Source: Mangrovimicrobium sp033283385
Lineage (GTDB): Bacteria; Pseudomonadota; Gammaproteobacteria; Pseudomonadales; Halieaceae
NCBI GenBank assembly: GCA_033283385.1
Contig: JAWMQQ010000002.1
Location: forward strand, 744,001 to 808,000
Direction of reading: 5' to 3'
DNA length: 64,000 nt
Shown here: piece by piece, positions 33,450 through 41,232 of the stretch
Numbering within the stretch: position 1 is the first letter of the stretch
Layout: each line of letters opens with the position of its first letter
Position numbers and translations under genes: made by a program
Notes under the pieces: generated by a model
Told to the model about the DNA's origin: nothing
The model's database searches: none
Seen by the model: the letters and a program-made list of their open reading frames with translations, nothing else

Positions 33450-34388
33450 ATGATGAACTCTCCCCGCACACGCCGCATTCTCATCACCGGTGCCACCAGT
33501 GGCATCGGCTTGCATACCGCACTGCAGCTCGCCGCCCAGGGCGAGCATATCATTCTCGCGGCACGCAACCCCCAACGGGGTGAGGAGACATTGCAGCGCA
33601 TTGTCGAAAGTGGCGGCAAAGCCGAGTTTCGCAGGCTCGATCTCGCCGACCAAGCGATGATCCGCCAGTTTGCCGAGGCAGAGCTCTCGCTGGGCAAGCC
33701 CCTGGATGTGCTGATCAACAATGCCGGAACGCTGCCGCCCAAGGACCGAACCCTGACCAGGGACGGTTTCGAACTCGATTTCGGCGTGGGATATTTTGGC
33801 CATTTCGCCCTGACCGGGCTGCTGCTGCCGGCCCTGGAGCGCAGCCCGGCTCCGCGAGTTATCAGCGTTTCCAGCGTCTCGCACCAGTTCGGCCACATCA
33901 ACCTGCAGGACCTGAACCACGAACACCACTACGCCTCATCCCTTGCCTATAATCGCACCAAACTGGCCTGCCTGATGTTCGCGATGGAGTTGCACCGTCG
34001 CGCCACGTCTGCCCGCAGCCATTTGCTCAGCGTCGCGGCGCACCCGGGGATTTCCAAAACGCCCATCGCCAGTGGCTGGGAGCATGAAGGGCGGAAGACG
34101 CTGTGGGATCGCCTTGAACTGTTTGGCTACCGCTGGATACTGGGGCACCTGGGGCAGACGGCAGAAGAGGGCGCCCGGCCCCTGGTATACGCCGCCAACG
34201 ACGCCTCGGTAGTGGGTGGGGCCTATTACGGCTGTACCGGTTTTCAGCAGTACGGGGGACCGCCGGGCCGGGTCGAGCCGAGTCGCAAGGCGCTGGACGA
34301 GAAGACCGCTGCCGCGCTGTGGGAAGCTGGCGAGGAATTGACCGGTGTCCGCTACAGGTTTTCGCCCGCCGCGTGCACAGGCGTATAG
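33450..34388 (+). CDS. Short-chain dehydrogenase/reductase, retinol-dehydrogenase-like
   Basis: A 312-residue SDR with TGATSGIG (13-20), NNAG (90-93), catalytic Ser in SVSSVSHQ and YNRTK (Tyr167, Lys171). The length and the FELDFGVGYFGHFALT segment resemble RDH/WWOX-like oxidoreductases that often act on lipophilic substrates. It starts 23 bp after the hydrolase and ends 12 bp before the GDSL hydrolase, consistent with one operon. Confidence 0.88.
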   Translation: MMNSPRTRRILITGATSGIGLHTALQLAAQGEHIILAARNPQRGEETLQRIVESGGKAEFRRLDLADQAMIRQFAEAELSLGKPLDVLINNAGTLPPKDRTLTRDGFELDFGVGYFGHFALTGLLLPALERSPAPRVISVSSVSHQFGHINLQDLNHEHHYASSLAYNRTKLACLMFAMELHRRATSARSHLLSVAAHPGISKTPIASGWEHEGRKTLWDRLELFGYRWILGHLGQTAEEGARPLVYAANDASVVGGAYYGCTGFQQYGGPPGRVEPSRKALDEKTAAALWEAGEELTGVRYRFSPAACTGV

Positions 34389-34400
34389 GGGCGCGGTGAT

Positions 34401-35135
34401 ATGTCTACTGCGATGTTCCTGCTTGTCCCCGTCATTGCCCTGGTCCTGGCATTCGCCGTTTTCACTATCAGGGAGCTGGTCAAGGCGCGCTCGGAGAACC
34501 CGGAGGTCTGGGAAAGTGATATCCGGGCGTTTGAAAAAGCAGCGCGCAAACACCCCCCGCCGCCGCAGGCCGTTCTGTTCGTGGGGAGTTCGAGTATTCG
34601 CTTCTGGCGCAGCCTGAAGGGCGACATGCAGCCCCTGCCAGTGATTCAGAGGGGATTTGGCGGATCGAAGCTGGCAGCACTGGATCACTACGCCGAGCGG
34701 TTGGTAGATGTAAACCGTCCCAGGGTGATCGTGGTCTACTCGGGTTCCAACGACATTACGCCGAAACACGCGAAGGACCCGCAGCAATTGCTGGAGAGCT
34801 TTCAATCCTTCGCCGGCAAGGCCATGACGGGCTTGCCTGACGTGCACATCTACTACATTGCGATCACGCCGTCCCCTGCGCGCTGGCAAGCCTGGCCGCT
34901 AGTCCGACAAACCAACAGATTGATTCAGAACTATTGTGAATCGCAGGCCAACCTGCACTATATTGACACCACCGATCTCTGGTTGGGGCCGGATGGGTTG
35001 CCCGAACGGGCCAACTATCTATGGATCGATCGGCTGCATCCCAGTAAGCGGGGCTATGCCAACTGGACTAGAGTTTTGCGTCCCATTCTTCTCAAGCACT
35101 ACCCGGAACTCGCAGAGCAGGCTGAGGTAGTTTGA
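34401..35135 (+). CDS. SGNH/GDSL hydrolase with N-terminal membrane anchor
   Basis: This 244-residue protein has one hydrophobic segment at residues 4-24 (FLLVPVIALVLAFAVF), then an SGNH domain. Block I is VGSSSIRFW with the nucleophile among Ser63-65; block II Gly lies in RGFGGSK; block III is YSGSNDIT (Asn117); block V is IDRLHPSKRGY, giving the Asp and His. It is probably a periplasm-facing esterase or acyl hydrolase. It sits in the same operon as the SDR upstream and the outer-membrane protein 27 bp downstream. Confidence 0.87.
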   Translation: MSTAMFLLVPVIALVLAFAVFTIRELVKARSENPEVWESDIRAFEKAARKHPPPPQAVLFVGSSSIRFWRSLKGDMQPLPVIQRGFGGSKLAALDHYAERLVDVNRPRVIVVYSGSNDITPKHAKDPQQLLESFQSFAGKAMTGLPDVHIYYIAITPSPARWQAWPLVRQTNRLIQNYCESQANLHYIDTTDLWLGPDGLPERANYLWIDRLHPSKRGYANWTRVLRPILLKHYPELAEQAEVV

Positions 35136-35162
35136 CCGGACCAGGGAGTCCCTAGCGGCCCG

Positions 35163-36080
35163 ATGTTCGCGCGCTATTCACATTCGCGCCTCCTGTGCAG
35201 TCTGTTACTGTTGCTGGTGGCCGGGCCGGGTTCGGCCCAGGAACTCACGCCGCGAGCCTACTGGCCAGCGCCCGAAGGTACCGAGATCCTCACGCTGGGC
35301 GCCACCTACACACGCGGCGATACGGTGCCCGACCCTTCGCTGCCCATCACGGGTATCGATTCCAGGATTTCCACCTTCGTCGTCGGCTACCTGCGCACCT
35401 TCAGCCTGTGGGGCCGCACTGCCTCCTTCGTCGTCCAGCAGCCCTATTCCGACGGCAGGACGGTCGGCGAGAGTGACGAATTGGGCAACCTCAGGCGCGA
35501 CTACCAGGGGGTGGGGGATTTTTCCGGGACCCTGTCGGTTAACCTGCTCGGCGCGCCGACCATGGACCGCGAGGGTTTCGCGGAGCTGCGGCGCAATCCA
35601 AGGCCGATTCTCGGCGCCAGCCTGAAAGTGGTTGCACCTACCGGCCACTACAATTCGGACCGCCTGATCAACGTGGGAGCCAACCGCTGGGCGGCGAAGG
35701 CGGAGCTGGGGTATATGACGGTCCTGCATCCCCAGTGGCTGCTGGAGTTCGAGGCGGGTGCCTGGTTCTTTGGGGACAACGACAACTTCGTTGGTTACAA
35801 GCGCGAGCAGGATCCCATTTACGCATTGCAGACGCATCTGGTCAGGCGGTTTTCCCCGGGGTTCTGGGGGTCGGTTGACGTGAATTTCTACCGCGGCGGG
35901 CGCAGTACCGTTGGCGGCCAGAAACTGGATGACGTGCAGCGCGATTCCCGGGTGGGCGCCAATCTCGTTTTCCCGTTTGCGCACAAGCACGCGATCAAGG
36001 TCAGTTACGTCCGGGGTTCGCTCAACGACTCGGACGAGACATTCGACATCTACCAGCTGGCTTACCAGCGGCTGTTGTAG
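35163..36080 (+). CDS. MetA-pathway-of-phenol-degradation-type outer membrane protein
   Basis: A signal peptide (LLCSLLLLLVAGPGSAQ) precedes about 280 residues of alternating beta-strands ending in an aromatic/hydrophobic strand (YQLAYQRLL), as expected of an outer-membrane barrel. The patterns ILTLGATYTRG and SLKVVAPTGHYNSDRLINVG match the Phenol_MetA_deg family (PF13557), found near aromatic or hydrocarbon catabolic genes and thought to aid substrate uptake. It ends the operon; its TAG stop codon lies inside a REP element. Confidence 0.82.
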   Translation: MFARYSHSRLLCSLLLLLVAGPGSAQELTPRAYWPAPEGTEILTLGATYTRGDTVPDPSLPITGIDSRISTFVVGYLRTFSLWGRTASFVVQQPYSDGRTVGESDELGNLRRDYQGVGDFSGTLSVNLLGAPTMDREGFAELRRNPRPILGASLKVVAPTGHYNSDRLINVGANRWAAKAELGYMTVLHPQWLLEFEAGAWFFGDNDNFVGYKREQDPIYALQTHLVRRFSPGFWGSVDVNFYRGGRSTVGGQKLDDVQRDSRVGANLVFPFAHKHAIKVSYVRGSLNDSDETFDIYQLAYQRLL

Positions 36081-36189
36081 GAGCGCGCTGTGCGCGCGAT
36101 CACCGATCGCCCGGTTTGCGGGCAGGACGGTATTATCGCCTGCGTAGCAGGCTCCTACAGTGTAGTGCGATCGCCTGCGTAGCGGGCGG
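36077..36189. repeat. REP cluster 1 (GTAGGAGC type)
   Basis: A forward unit (36077-36100) has head GTAGGAGC, a GCGCGC-type palindrome and tail CGAT. An inverted unit (36135-36158) has a GCCTGC/GCAGGC palindrome and ends CTCCTAC. A degenerate third copy covers 36168-36189. The head of the first unit supplies the stop codon of the outer-membrane protein gene. Facing units can fold as one long hairpin between this operon and the convergent ychF gene. Confidence 0.9.
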
Positions 36190-36195
36190 CAGCGA

Positions 36196-37290
36196 TCAGA
36201 CGTTGAAGCGGAAGTGGATGACGTCGCCGTCCTGTACCACGTAGTCCTTGCCTTCCAGCCGCCAGCGGCCGGCGTCCTTGGCGCCCTGCTCGCCCTTGTA
36301 CTGGATGAAGTCCTCGTAGGAGACGACCTCCGCGCGGATAAAGCCTTTCTGGAAATCGGTGTGGATGACGCCCGCCGCTTCCGGCGCGGTAGCGCCGACC
36401 TTCACCGTCCATGCGCGTACTTCCTTCACGCCTGCCGTGAAATAGGTCTGCAGGTTGAGCAGTTCGTAACCGGCGCGGATAACGCGGTTGAGGCCGGGCT
36501 CTTCCATGCCCAGGTCGGCGAGGAACTCGTCGCGTTCGTCATCCTCCAACTCGATGATTTCCGATTCCAGCTTGTTGCAGATGGGCACCACCACGGCATT
36601 TTCCGCGGCGGCGATCTCGCGCACCTTGTCCAGGTAGGGGTTGTCCTCGAAGCCTTCCTCGCTGACGTTGGCGATGTACATGGTCGGCTTCACGGTGAGC
36701 AGGAACAGCTGCCTGACCAGCGCCTTCTCGTTGGCGTCCAGCTCCAGTGCGCGCACCGGTTTCGCCTCGTTGAGCTGCGGCAGCAGCTTGTTTTCCAGCA
36801 GGGCTTTCATGGCCACCGCTTCCTTGTCGCCGCTCTTGGCGGTGCGCGTCACCTTCTGCAACTGCTTCTCGCAGCTCTCGAGGTCCGCCAGCGCCAGTTC
36901 GGTGTTGATCACCTCGATGTCCGAGGCCGGGTCCACCTTGTTGGCCACGTGGATGACGTTCTCGTCCTCGAAGCAGCGCACCACATGGGCGATGGCGTCG
37001 GTCTCGCGGATATTGGCCAGGAACTGGTTGCCCAGGCCTTCACCCTTGGACGCGCCCGCCACCAGCCCGGCGATATCGACGAATTCCATGGTGGTGGCGA
37101 TTTCCCGCTGCGGTTTGACGATTTCGGCGATCAGCGACTGGCGCGGGTCCGGTACCGGCACGATGCCCGCATTGGGCTCGATGGTGCAGAAGGGGAAGTT
37201 CTCGGCGTCGATGCCCGCCTTGGTCAGGGCGTTGAACAGGGTCGATTTGCCCACGTTGGGCAGGCCGACGATACCGCATTTGATTCCCAT
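36196..37290 (-). CDS. ychF: Ribosome-binding GTPase/ATPase YchF
   Basis: The 364-residue protein matches full-length YchF (OLA1). GIVGLPNVGKSTLFNAL is the P-loop, FVDIAGLVAGASKGEGLGN is the G2-G3 region, and a C-terminal TGS domain runs from about 280 (TYFTAGVKEVRAW to VQDGDVIHFRFNV). YchF hydrolyses ATP in preference to GTP and associates with ribosomes. It follows pth by 25 bp on the same strand, the usual pth-ychF pair. Confidence 0.98.
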   Translation of the reverse strand: MGIKCGIVGLPNVGKSTLFNALTKAGIDAENFPFCTIEPNAGIVPVPDPRQSLIAEIVKPQREIATTMEFVDIAGLVAGASKGEGLGNQFLANIRETDAIAHVVRCFEDENVIHVANKVDPASDIEVINTELALADLESCEKQLQKVTRTAKSGDKEAVAMKALLENKLLPQLNEAKPVRALELDANEKALVRQLFLLTVKPTMYIANVSEEGFEDNPYLDKVREIAAAENAVVVPICNKLESEIIELEDDERDEFLADLGMEEPGLNRVIRAGYELLNLQTYFTAGVKEVRAWTVKVGATAPEAAGVIHTDFQKGFIRAEVVSYEDFIQYKGEQGAKDAGRWRLEGKDYVVQDGDVIHFRFNV

Positions 37291-37315
37291 GTCTGTGTCC
37301 TTGGCTGTGCGGCGC

Positions 37316-37903
37316 TCAGGGCGCGCTGAAACTGTGTAGGCGGGTCATGGCCTTGGTGCCGTCGCCGTCAAGCAGCAGGGGCAGGGCGGCGATGGCCTCA
37401 GTGATACTGGCGTCGATACGCTGGCGGTCGGCGACGGAGGGTTGACCCAGCACGTGGCCGGTCACCCGCGAGGCGTGCCCCGGGTGGCCGATACCGATCC
37501 GCAAACGGTAGAAATCGCCGTTATTGCCCAGCGCGGGCACGATGTCGCGCAGCCCGTTGTGGCCGCCGTGCCCGCCGCCGCGCTTGAAGCGCGCAGTGCC
37601 GGCCGGGATGTCCAGTTCGTCGTGGGCGACGAGGATTTCTTCCGGTGCAATTTTATAAAACCCCGCCAGCGCGGCGACAGCCTTGCCGGAGCGGTTCATG
37701 AAAGTCGTGGGTATGAGCAGGCGAAGGTCGTGCCCGGCGAAGCGGATACGCCCGGTGAAGCCGAAAAACTTCGATTCTTCCTGCAGGGTGCAGCCGCAAC
37801 TGGCGGCCAGGGCTTCCACGAAATCAGCCCCCGCGTTGTGACGGGTACCCCGGTATTCACTACCGGGGTTGCCCAGTCCTGCGATCAGTTTGATTGCCGG
37901 CAA
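37316..37903 (-). CDS. pth: Peptidyl-tRNA hydrolase
   Basis: This 195-residue enzyme frees tRNA from peptidyl-tRNA that drops off ribosomes. The motifs IAGLGNPGSEYRGTRHNAG (with the catalytic His), PTTFMNRSGKAV and VAHDELDIPAGTARFKRGGG are all intact. It lies 23 bp after rplY and 25 bp before ychF. Confidence 0.98.
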   Translation of the reverse strand: MPAIKLIAGLGNPGSEYRGTRHNAGADFVEALAASCGCTLQEESKFFGFTGRIRFAGHDLRLLIPTTFMNRSGKAVAALAGFYKIAPEEILVAHDELDIPAGTARFKRGGGHGGHNGLRDIVPALGNNGDFYRLRIGIGHPGHASRVTGHVLGQPSVADRQRIDASITEAIAALPLLLDGDGTKAMTRLHSFSAP

Positions 37904-37926
37904 CGCGGGGGCCCGTGGGGAGAGGA

Positions 37927-38583
37927 TCAGTCCTCGCTGTCGCTTTCTTCGCCGGCTTCGCCAGCGTCTGCGTCAGCTTCGTCGTCGGCAGCGCTGCCGC
38001 CCTTGGGTGCGATGACGGAGGAGATCGCCAGGTCGTGGTCTTCACCCAGTGCCAGGGCGACGGAAGTCACGCCAGCGGGCAGGGTAATGTCGGACAGGTG
38101 AACGATCTGCCCGGTTTCGACCTTGGCCATATCCACTTCGATGTACTCGGGGATATCGCCAGGCAGGCAGGAAACTTCGATATCGGTTTCCAGGTGCTGG
38201 ATGATACCGCCCTGCATCTTGACGCCGTGGCAGCTCTCTTCGTTGAGGAAGTGAATCGGCACGTGCACCTTGAGCGCGACCTTGTCGGATACGCGCAGGA
38301 AGTCGGCGTGCATGACGCTGTTCTTCGCCGGGTGACGCTGCAGGTCCTTGAGAATGGCTTTCTGCACGTCGCCGCCGATGTTGACGGTCAGGACGTGGCT
38401 GTAGAAGGCCTCGTTTTCCAGCGATTTTTCCAGGTCCTTGCGGATCAGGGTCAGGGGCTGGGGCTCTTTGTCGCCACCGTAGATGATGGCCGGGACTTTA
38501 TCGGCGTGACGACGCAGGCGGCGGCTCGCACCTTTCCCCATGTCCTCGCGCAGTTCCGCTTGTACTTCAAATTGGTCTGACAT
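37927..38583 (-). CDS. rplY: 50S ribosomal protein L25/general stress protein Ctc
   Basis: The 218-residue long form of L25 (Ctc type) has the N-terminal 5S rRNA-binding domain (ELREDMGKGASRRLRR, VPAIIYGG). The C-terminal TL5-like domain (VPIHFLNEESCHGVKMQGG, PEYIEVDMAKVETG) and a strongly acidic tail follow. I start at ATG 38583, which has AAAGGAG at normal spacing, instead of a TTG two codons earlier. It lies between prs and pth, the common gammaproteobacterial order. Confidence 0.97.
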   Translation of the reverse strand: MSDQFEVQAELREDMGKGASRRLRRHADKVPAIIYGGDKEPQPLTLIRKDLEKSLENEAFYSHVLTVNIGGDVQKAILKDLQRHPAKNSVMHADFLRVSDKVALKVHVPIHFLNEESCHGVKMQGGIIQHLETDIEVSCLPGDIPEYIEVDMAKVETGQIVHLSDITLPAGVTSVALALGEDHDLAISSVIAPKGGSAADDEADADAGEAGEESDSED

Positions 38584-38654
38584 GGTCAAACTCCTTTGAT
38601 CGACACCGCAGCGCTTGCGACCGGCGCGGCGGTGGGCTCTTGTTTACGCCGCCC

Positions 38655-39602
38655 CTACTGGAACAGCGCGCTGATGGATTCCTCGTTGGCGACGCGGCGC
38701 ATGGACTCGGCCAGCAGGTCCGCCGATGTCAGCTGGCGGATCTTGTCGAGTTGCTTCGCCTCCTCCGTCAGAGGAATCGTATCGGTGACCACCAACTCGT
38801 CGAGCTGGGAGTTCCGAAGATTGTCCAGGGCCTTGCCCGACAGTACCGCGTGGGTACAGTAGGCCACGACCCGCATGGCGCCGCGCTCCTTGAGCGCGTT
38901 GGCGGCCTGGCACAGGGTGCCGGCGGTGTCGACCAGGTCGTCCACCAGCAGGCAGGTGCGGCCGCTCACGTCGCCGATCACGTTCATCACCTGCGCCTCG
39001 TTGGCGCGCGGGCGACGCTTGTCGATGATCGCCAGCTCAGCTTCGTTCAGCTGTTTGGCGATGGCGCGGGCGCGCACCACGCCGCCGATATCCGGCGACA
39101 CCACCATCTGGTTCTCGTACTGCTGGGTGACGATGTCGTCGTTCAGGATCGGCGATCCGTAGACGTTGTCCACCGGGCAGGAGAAGAAGCCCTGAATCTG
39201 TTCTGCGTGCAGGTCCATGGTCAACAACCGGTCGACCCCGACCGCCGCCAGCATGTCCGCCACCACCCGCGCGGTGATCGGCACCCGTGCGGACCGCACC
39301 CGGCGATCCTGGCGCGCGTAGCCGAAGTAGGGCACCACCGCGGTGATGCGATCGGCCGAGGCGCGGCGCAGCGCGTCGATCATCACCAGCAACTCCATCA
39401 GGTTGTCGTTGGTGGGTGCGCAGGTGGACTGCACCACGAAGACGTCCTTGCCGCGGACGTTCTCGTTCAATTCCACGGATACTTCGCCGTCGCTGAAGCG
39501 GCCGACATCGGCCTTGCCCAGGGTGAGGTACAGCCTTGCGGCGACTTTCTGGGCGAGCTCCGGGTTGGCGTTACCCGAGAAAACCATCATTTTCGAGGAC
39601 AC
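38655..39602 (-). CDS. prs: Ribose-phosphate pyrophosphokinase (PRPP synthetase)
   Basis: The 315-residue enzyme makes PRPP from ribose-5-phosphate and ATP. It shows STCAPTNDNLMEL, YFGYARQDRRVRSARVPIT (the flexible catalytic loop), DLHAEQIQGFF, and the PRPP-binding LLVDDLVDTAGT. The start is GTG 39602, with AAGGGG nine bases upstream; length matches the family. It lies downstream of tRNA-Gln in the ispE-tRNA-Gln-prs order seen in Pseudomonas. Confidence 0.98.
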   Translation of the reverse strand: MSSKMMVFSGNANPELAQKVAARLYLTLGKADVGRFSDGEVSVELNENVRGKDVFVVQSTCAPTNDNLMELLVMIDALRRASADRITAVVPYFGYARQDRRVRSARVPITARVVADMLAAVGVDRLLTMDLHAEQIQGFFSCPVDNVYGSPILNDDIVTQQYENQMVVSPDIGGVVRARAIAKQLNEAELAIIDKRRPRANEAQVMNVIGDVSGRTCLLVDDLVDTAGTLCQAANALKERGAMRVVAYCTHAVLSGKALDNLRNSQLDELVVTDTIPLTEEAKQLDKIRQLTSADLLAESMRRVANEESISALFQ

Positions 39603-39691
39603 GACGCGCTACCCCTTCACTGTGGTACGTGTGTAATTACCGCGCATAAAAACAATGCCATACACCACAGGATGCATGGCATCACGGAAAA

Positions 39692-39766
39692 TGGCTGGGG
39701 TGGTAGGATTCGAACCTACGAATGCCGGGATCAAAACCCGGTGCCTTGCCACTTGGCGACACCCCA
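39692..39766 (-). tRNA. tRNA-Gln (TTG)
   Basis: The minus strand folds as a complete tRNA starting TGGGGTGTCGCCAAG with anticodon loop TTTTGAT (TTG), a T-arm around TTCGAAT, and encoded CCA. Its first base is separated by a single nucleotide from the ispE stop codon, so the 5' end must be freed by RNase P from an ispE-tRNA transcript unless a promoter lies inside ispE. Confidence 0.96.
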
Positions 39767-39767
39767 T

Positions 39768-40610
39768 TCAATTTTTGTGTGAGGCCAGTAACTGGATTAC
39801 CGGCGACACGTTCAGGCCCCGCGCGACAAAGCCGTGGAGATCGGTCGGTAGCTGGTGCAGGGCCGACCTGGCCTCCTGTTCGCCGGGGAACTCGCAGAAC
39901 ACGCAGGCGCCGGTGCCGGTCAGCCTTGCTTGCCCGAATTTTTCCAGCCAATTCAGAGCGTTATCAACCTCCGGATGGAGGCTTCTGACCAGCTCCTGGC
40001 AATCGTTCCGGGTGTGCCCCTCGAAAAAGGCCGCCATTTTGATTGCAGATGTGGTGCGTGTCAATTCCCGGTGGGAAAAAATTTGCCCGGTGGAGACATG
40101 GCAGTCCGGCGTGATCACCAGGTACCAGCTTTCCGGCAGTTCGACGGGGGTGAGGCGCTCGCCGATGCCCTCGGCCCAGGCGGTGTGGCCGGCGACGAAT
40201 ACCGGCACATCGGCGCCGAGGCCGGCGCCCAGCGCCTGCAGTTGCGCGTTGCTCATTCCCAGGCGCCACAGGTGATTCAGCGCCAGCAGGGTGGTCGCGG
40301 CGTCCGAGCTGCCGCCGCCGAGACCACCGCCGGCGGGTATGCGTTTCTCCAGGCGAATGTCCGCGCCGAGGTCGCCGCGCTGCAACAGGCGCGCGGCGCG
40401 CACGATGAGGTTGTCTTCGTCGGGAATGTCGGCGGGTGAGCCGGCCAGGCGGATATCACCGCTGCGATTGGCACAGAAGTGCAACAGGTCGCCGTAATCC
40501 AGCATCCGGAACAGGGTCTGCAACTCGTGGTAGCCATCGGGCCGCCTGCCGGTGATGTGCAGGAACAGGTTGAGCTTGGCCGGAGCCGGCAGGCTGAGCG
40601 TGGCGGTCAT
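39768..40610 (-). CDS. ispE: 4-diphosphocytidyl-2-C-methyl-D-erythritol kinase
   Basis: This GHMP kinase of 280 residues acts in the MEP isoprenoid pathway. LPAPAKLNLFLHITGRRPDG gives the N-terminal substrate motif, PAGGGLGGGSSDAA the ATP loop, and LTGTGACVF the C-terminal GHMP motif. The start ATG 40610 is set by this conserved N-terminus; the frame itself is open much further upstream inside lolB. It lies 10 bp after lolB. Confidence 0.97.
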   Translation of the reverse strand: MTATLSLPAPAKLNLFLHITGRRPDGYHELQTLFRMLDYGDLLHFCANRSGDIRLAGSPADIPDEDNLIVRAARLLQRGDLGADIRLEKRIPAGGGLGGGSSDAATTLLALNHLWRLGMSNAQLQALGAGLGADVPVFVAGHTAWAEGIGERLTPVELPESWYLVITPDCHVSTGQIFSHRELTRTTSAIKMAAFFEGHTRNDCQELVRSLHPEVDNALNWLEKFGQARLTGTGACVFCEFPGEQEARSALHQLPTDLHGFVARGLNVSPVIQLLASHKN

Positions 40611-40620
40611 GGCGTGCTGC

Positions 40621-41232
40621 TCACGGAGTGCCGGAAGGCTGCCAGTCGCGCAGCAGGATGCGGGCGCGGGTCGAATCGCGCTCCACCTGCAGGCGGGTCG
40701 GCAGCTGGTAGGGGCCGAATTGCGCAAAGGCCTGGTATTCCACGGTCCATCCCTGTTGTTGCAGCTTTTGCGGCAATTGCGTCGCCGGGTCGAGCGCGAG
40801 GTCCTGCACCGGTGCGCCCGGCGCCGGGATGCCCTTGAGCCAGTAATGCAGCGATGCCAGCGGCAGGTCCCAGTGGTTGGCCTCGCCGAGTTCAGGGTCG
40901 GACAGGGACCAGCGCTGGTATTCCTCGCCGCGGCGAATGGCGAGGTACTCGCCATTGCTGTCCACGGTGGTTGCCGCCACGCCCAGCGGACCGCTCAGTT
41001 CGAGGTGTGTGTCCGCGCCGGATTGCTGCCAGCGCAGGCTGGCTGACTCCGCCTCCTGTGCGGTGCGCAGGGCGATCTTGCCGCTGGCGGTCCAGTGGGT
41101 GAGGGCGCCCAGCAGGGCTTGCCGCTGCGCCCATTCCTGGGCATTCGCGGGTAGTGGCGGTCTGCCCATGCCGGCGCAGCCGGCGAGCAGGAGTATGCAG
41201 GCGATACCCCAGGCGCGAGCCAGTCCGGTCAT
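40621..41232 (-). CDS. lolB: Outer-membrane lipoprotein LolB
   Basis: A 203-residue lipoprotein with lipobox LLAGC (Cys19). LolB takes lipoproteins from LolA and inserts them into the outer membrane. WTASGKIALRT, ASLRWQQ, LELSGPLGVAATTV and LPLASLHYWLKG follow the LolB order. Its ATG overlaps the stop codon of the upstream TPR gene by four bases, so translation is coupled. The lolB-ispE order is conserved. Confidence 0.95.
   Translation of the reverse strand: MTGLARAWGIACILLLAGCAGMGRPPLPANAQEWAQRQALLGALTHWTASGKIALRTAQEAESASLRWQQSGADTHLELSGPLGVAATTVDSNGEYLAIRRGEEYQRWSLSDPELGEANHWDLPLASLHYWLKGIPAPGAPVQDLALDPATQLPQKLQQQGWTVEYQAFAQFGPYQLPTRLQVERDSTRARILLRDWQPSGTP

Noticed and set aside
39768..40955. 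Long ispE frame with 115 extra N-terminal residues
   Set aside because: The extension is Arg/Ser-rich shadow of lolB; the conserved kinase N-terminus starts at 40610.
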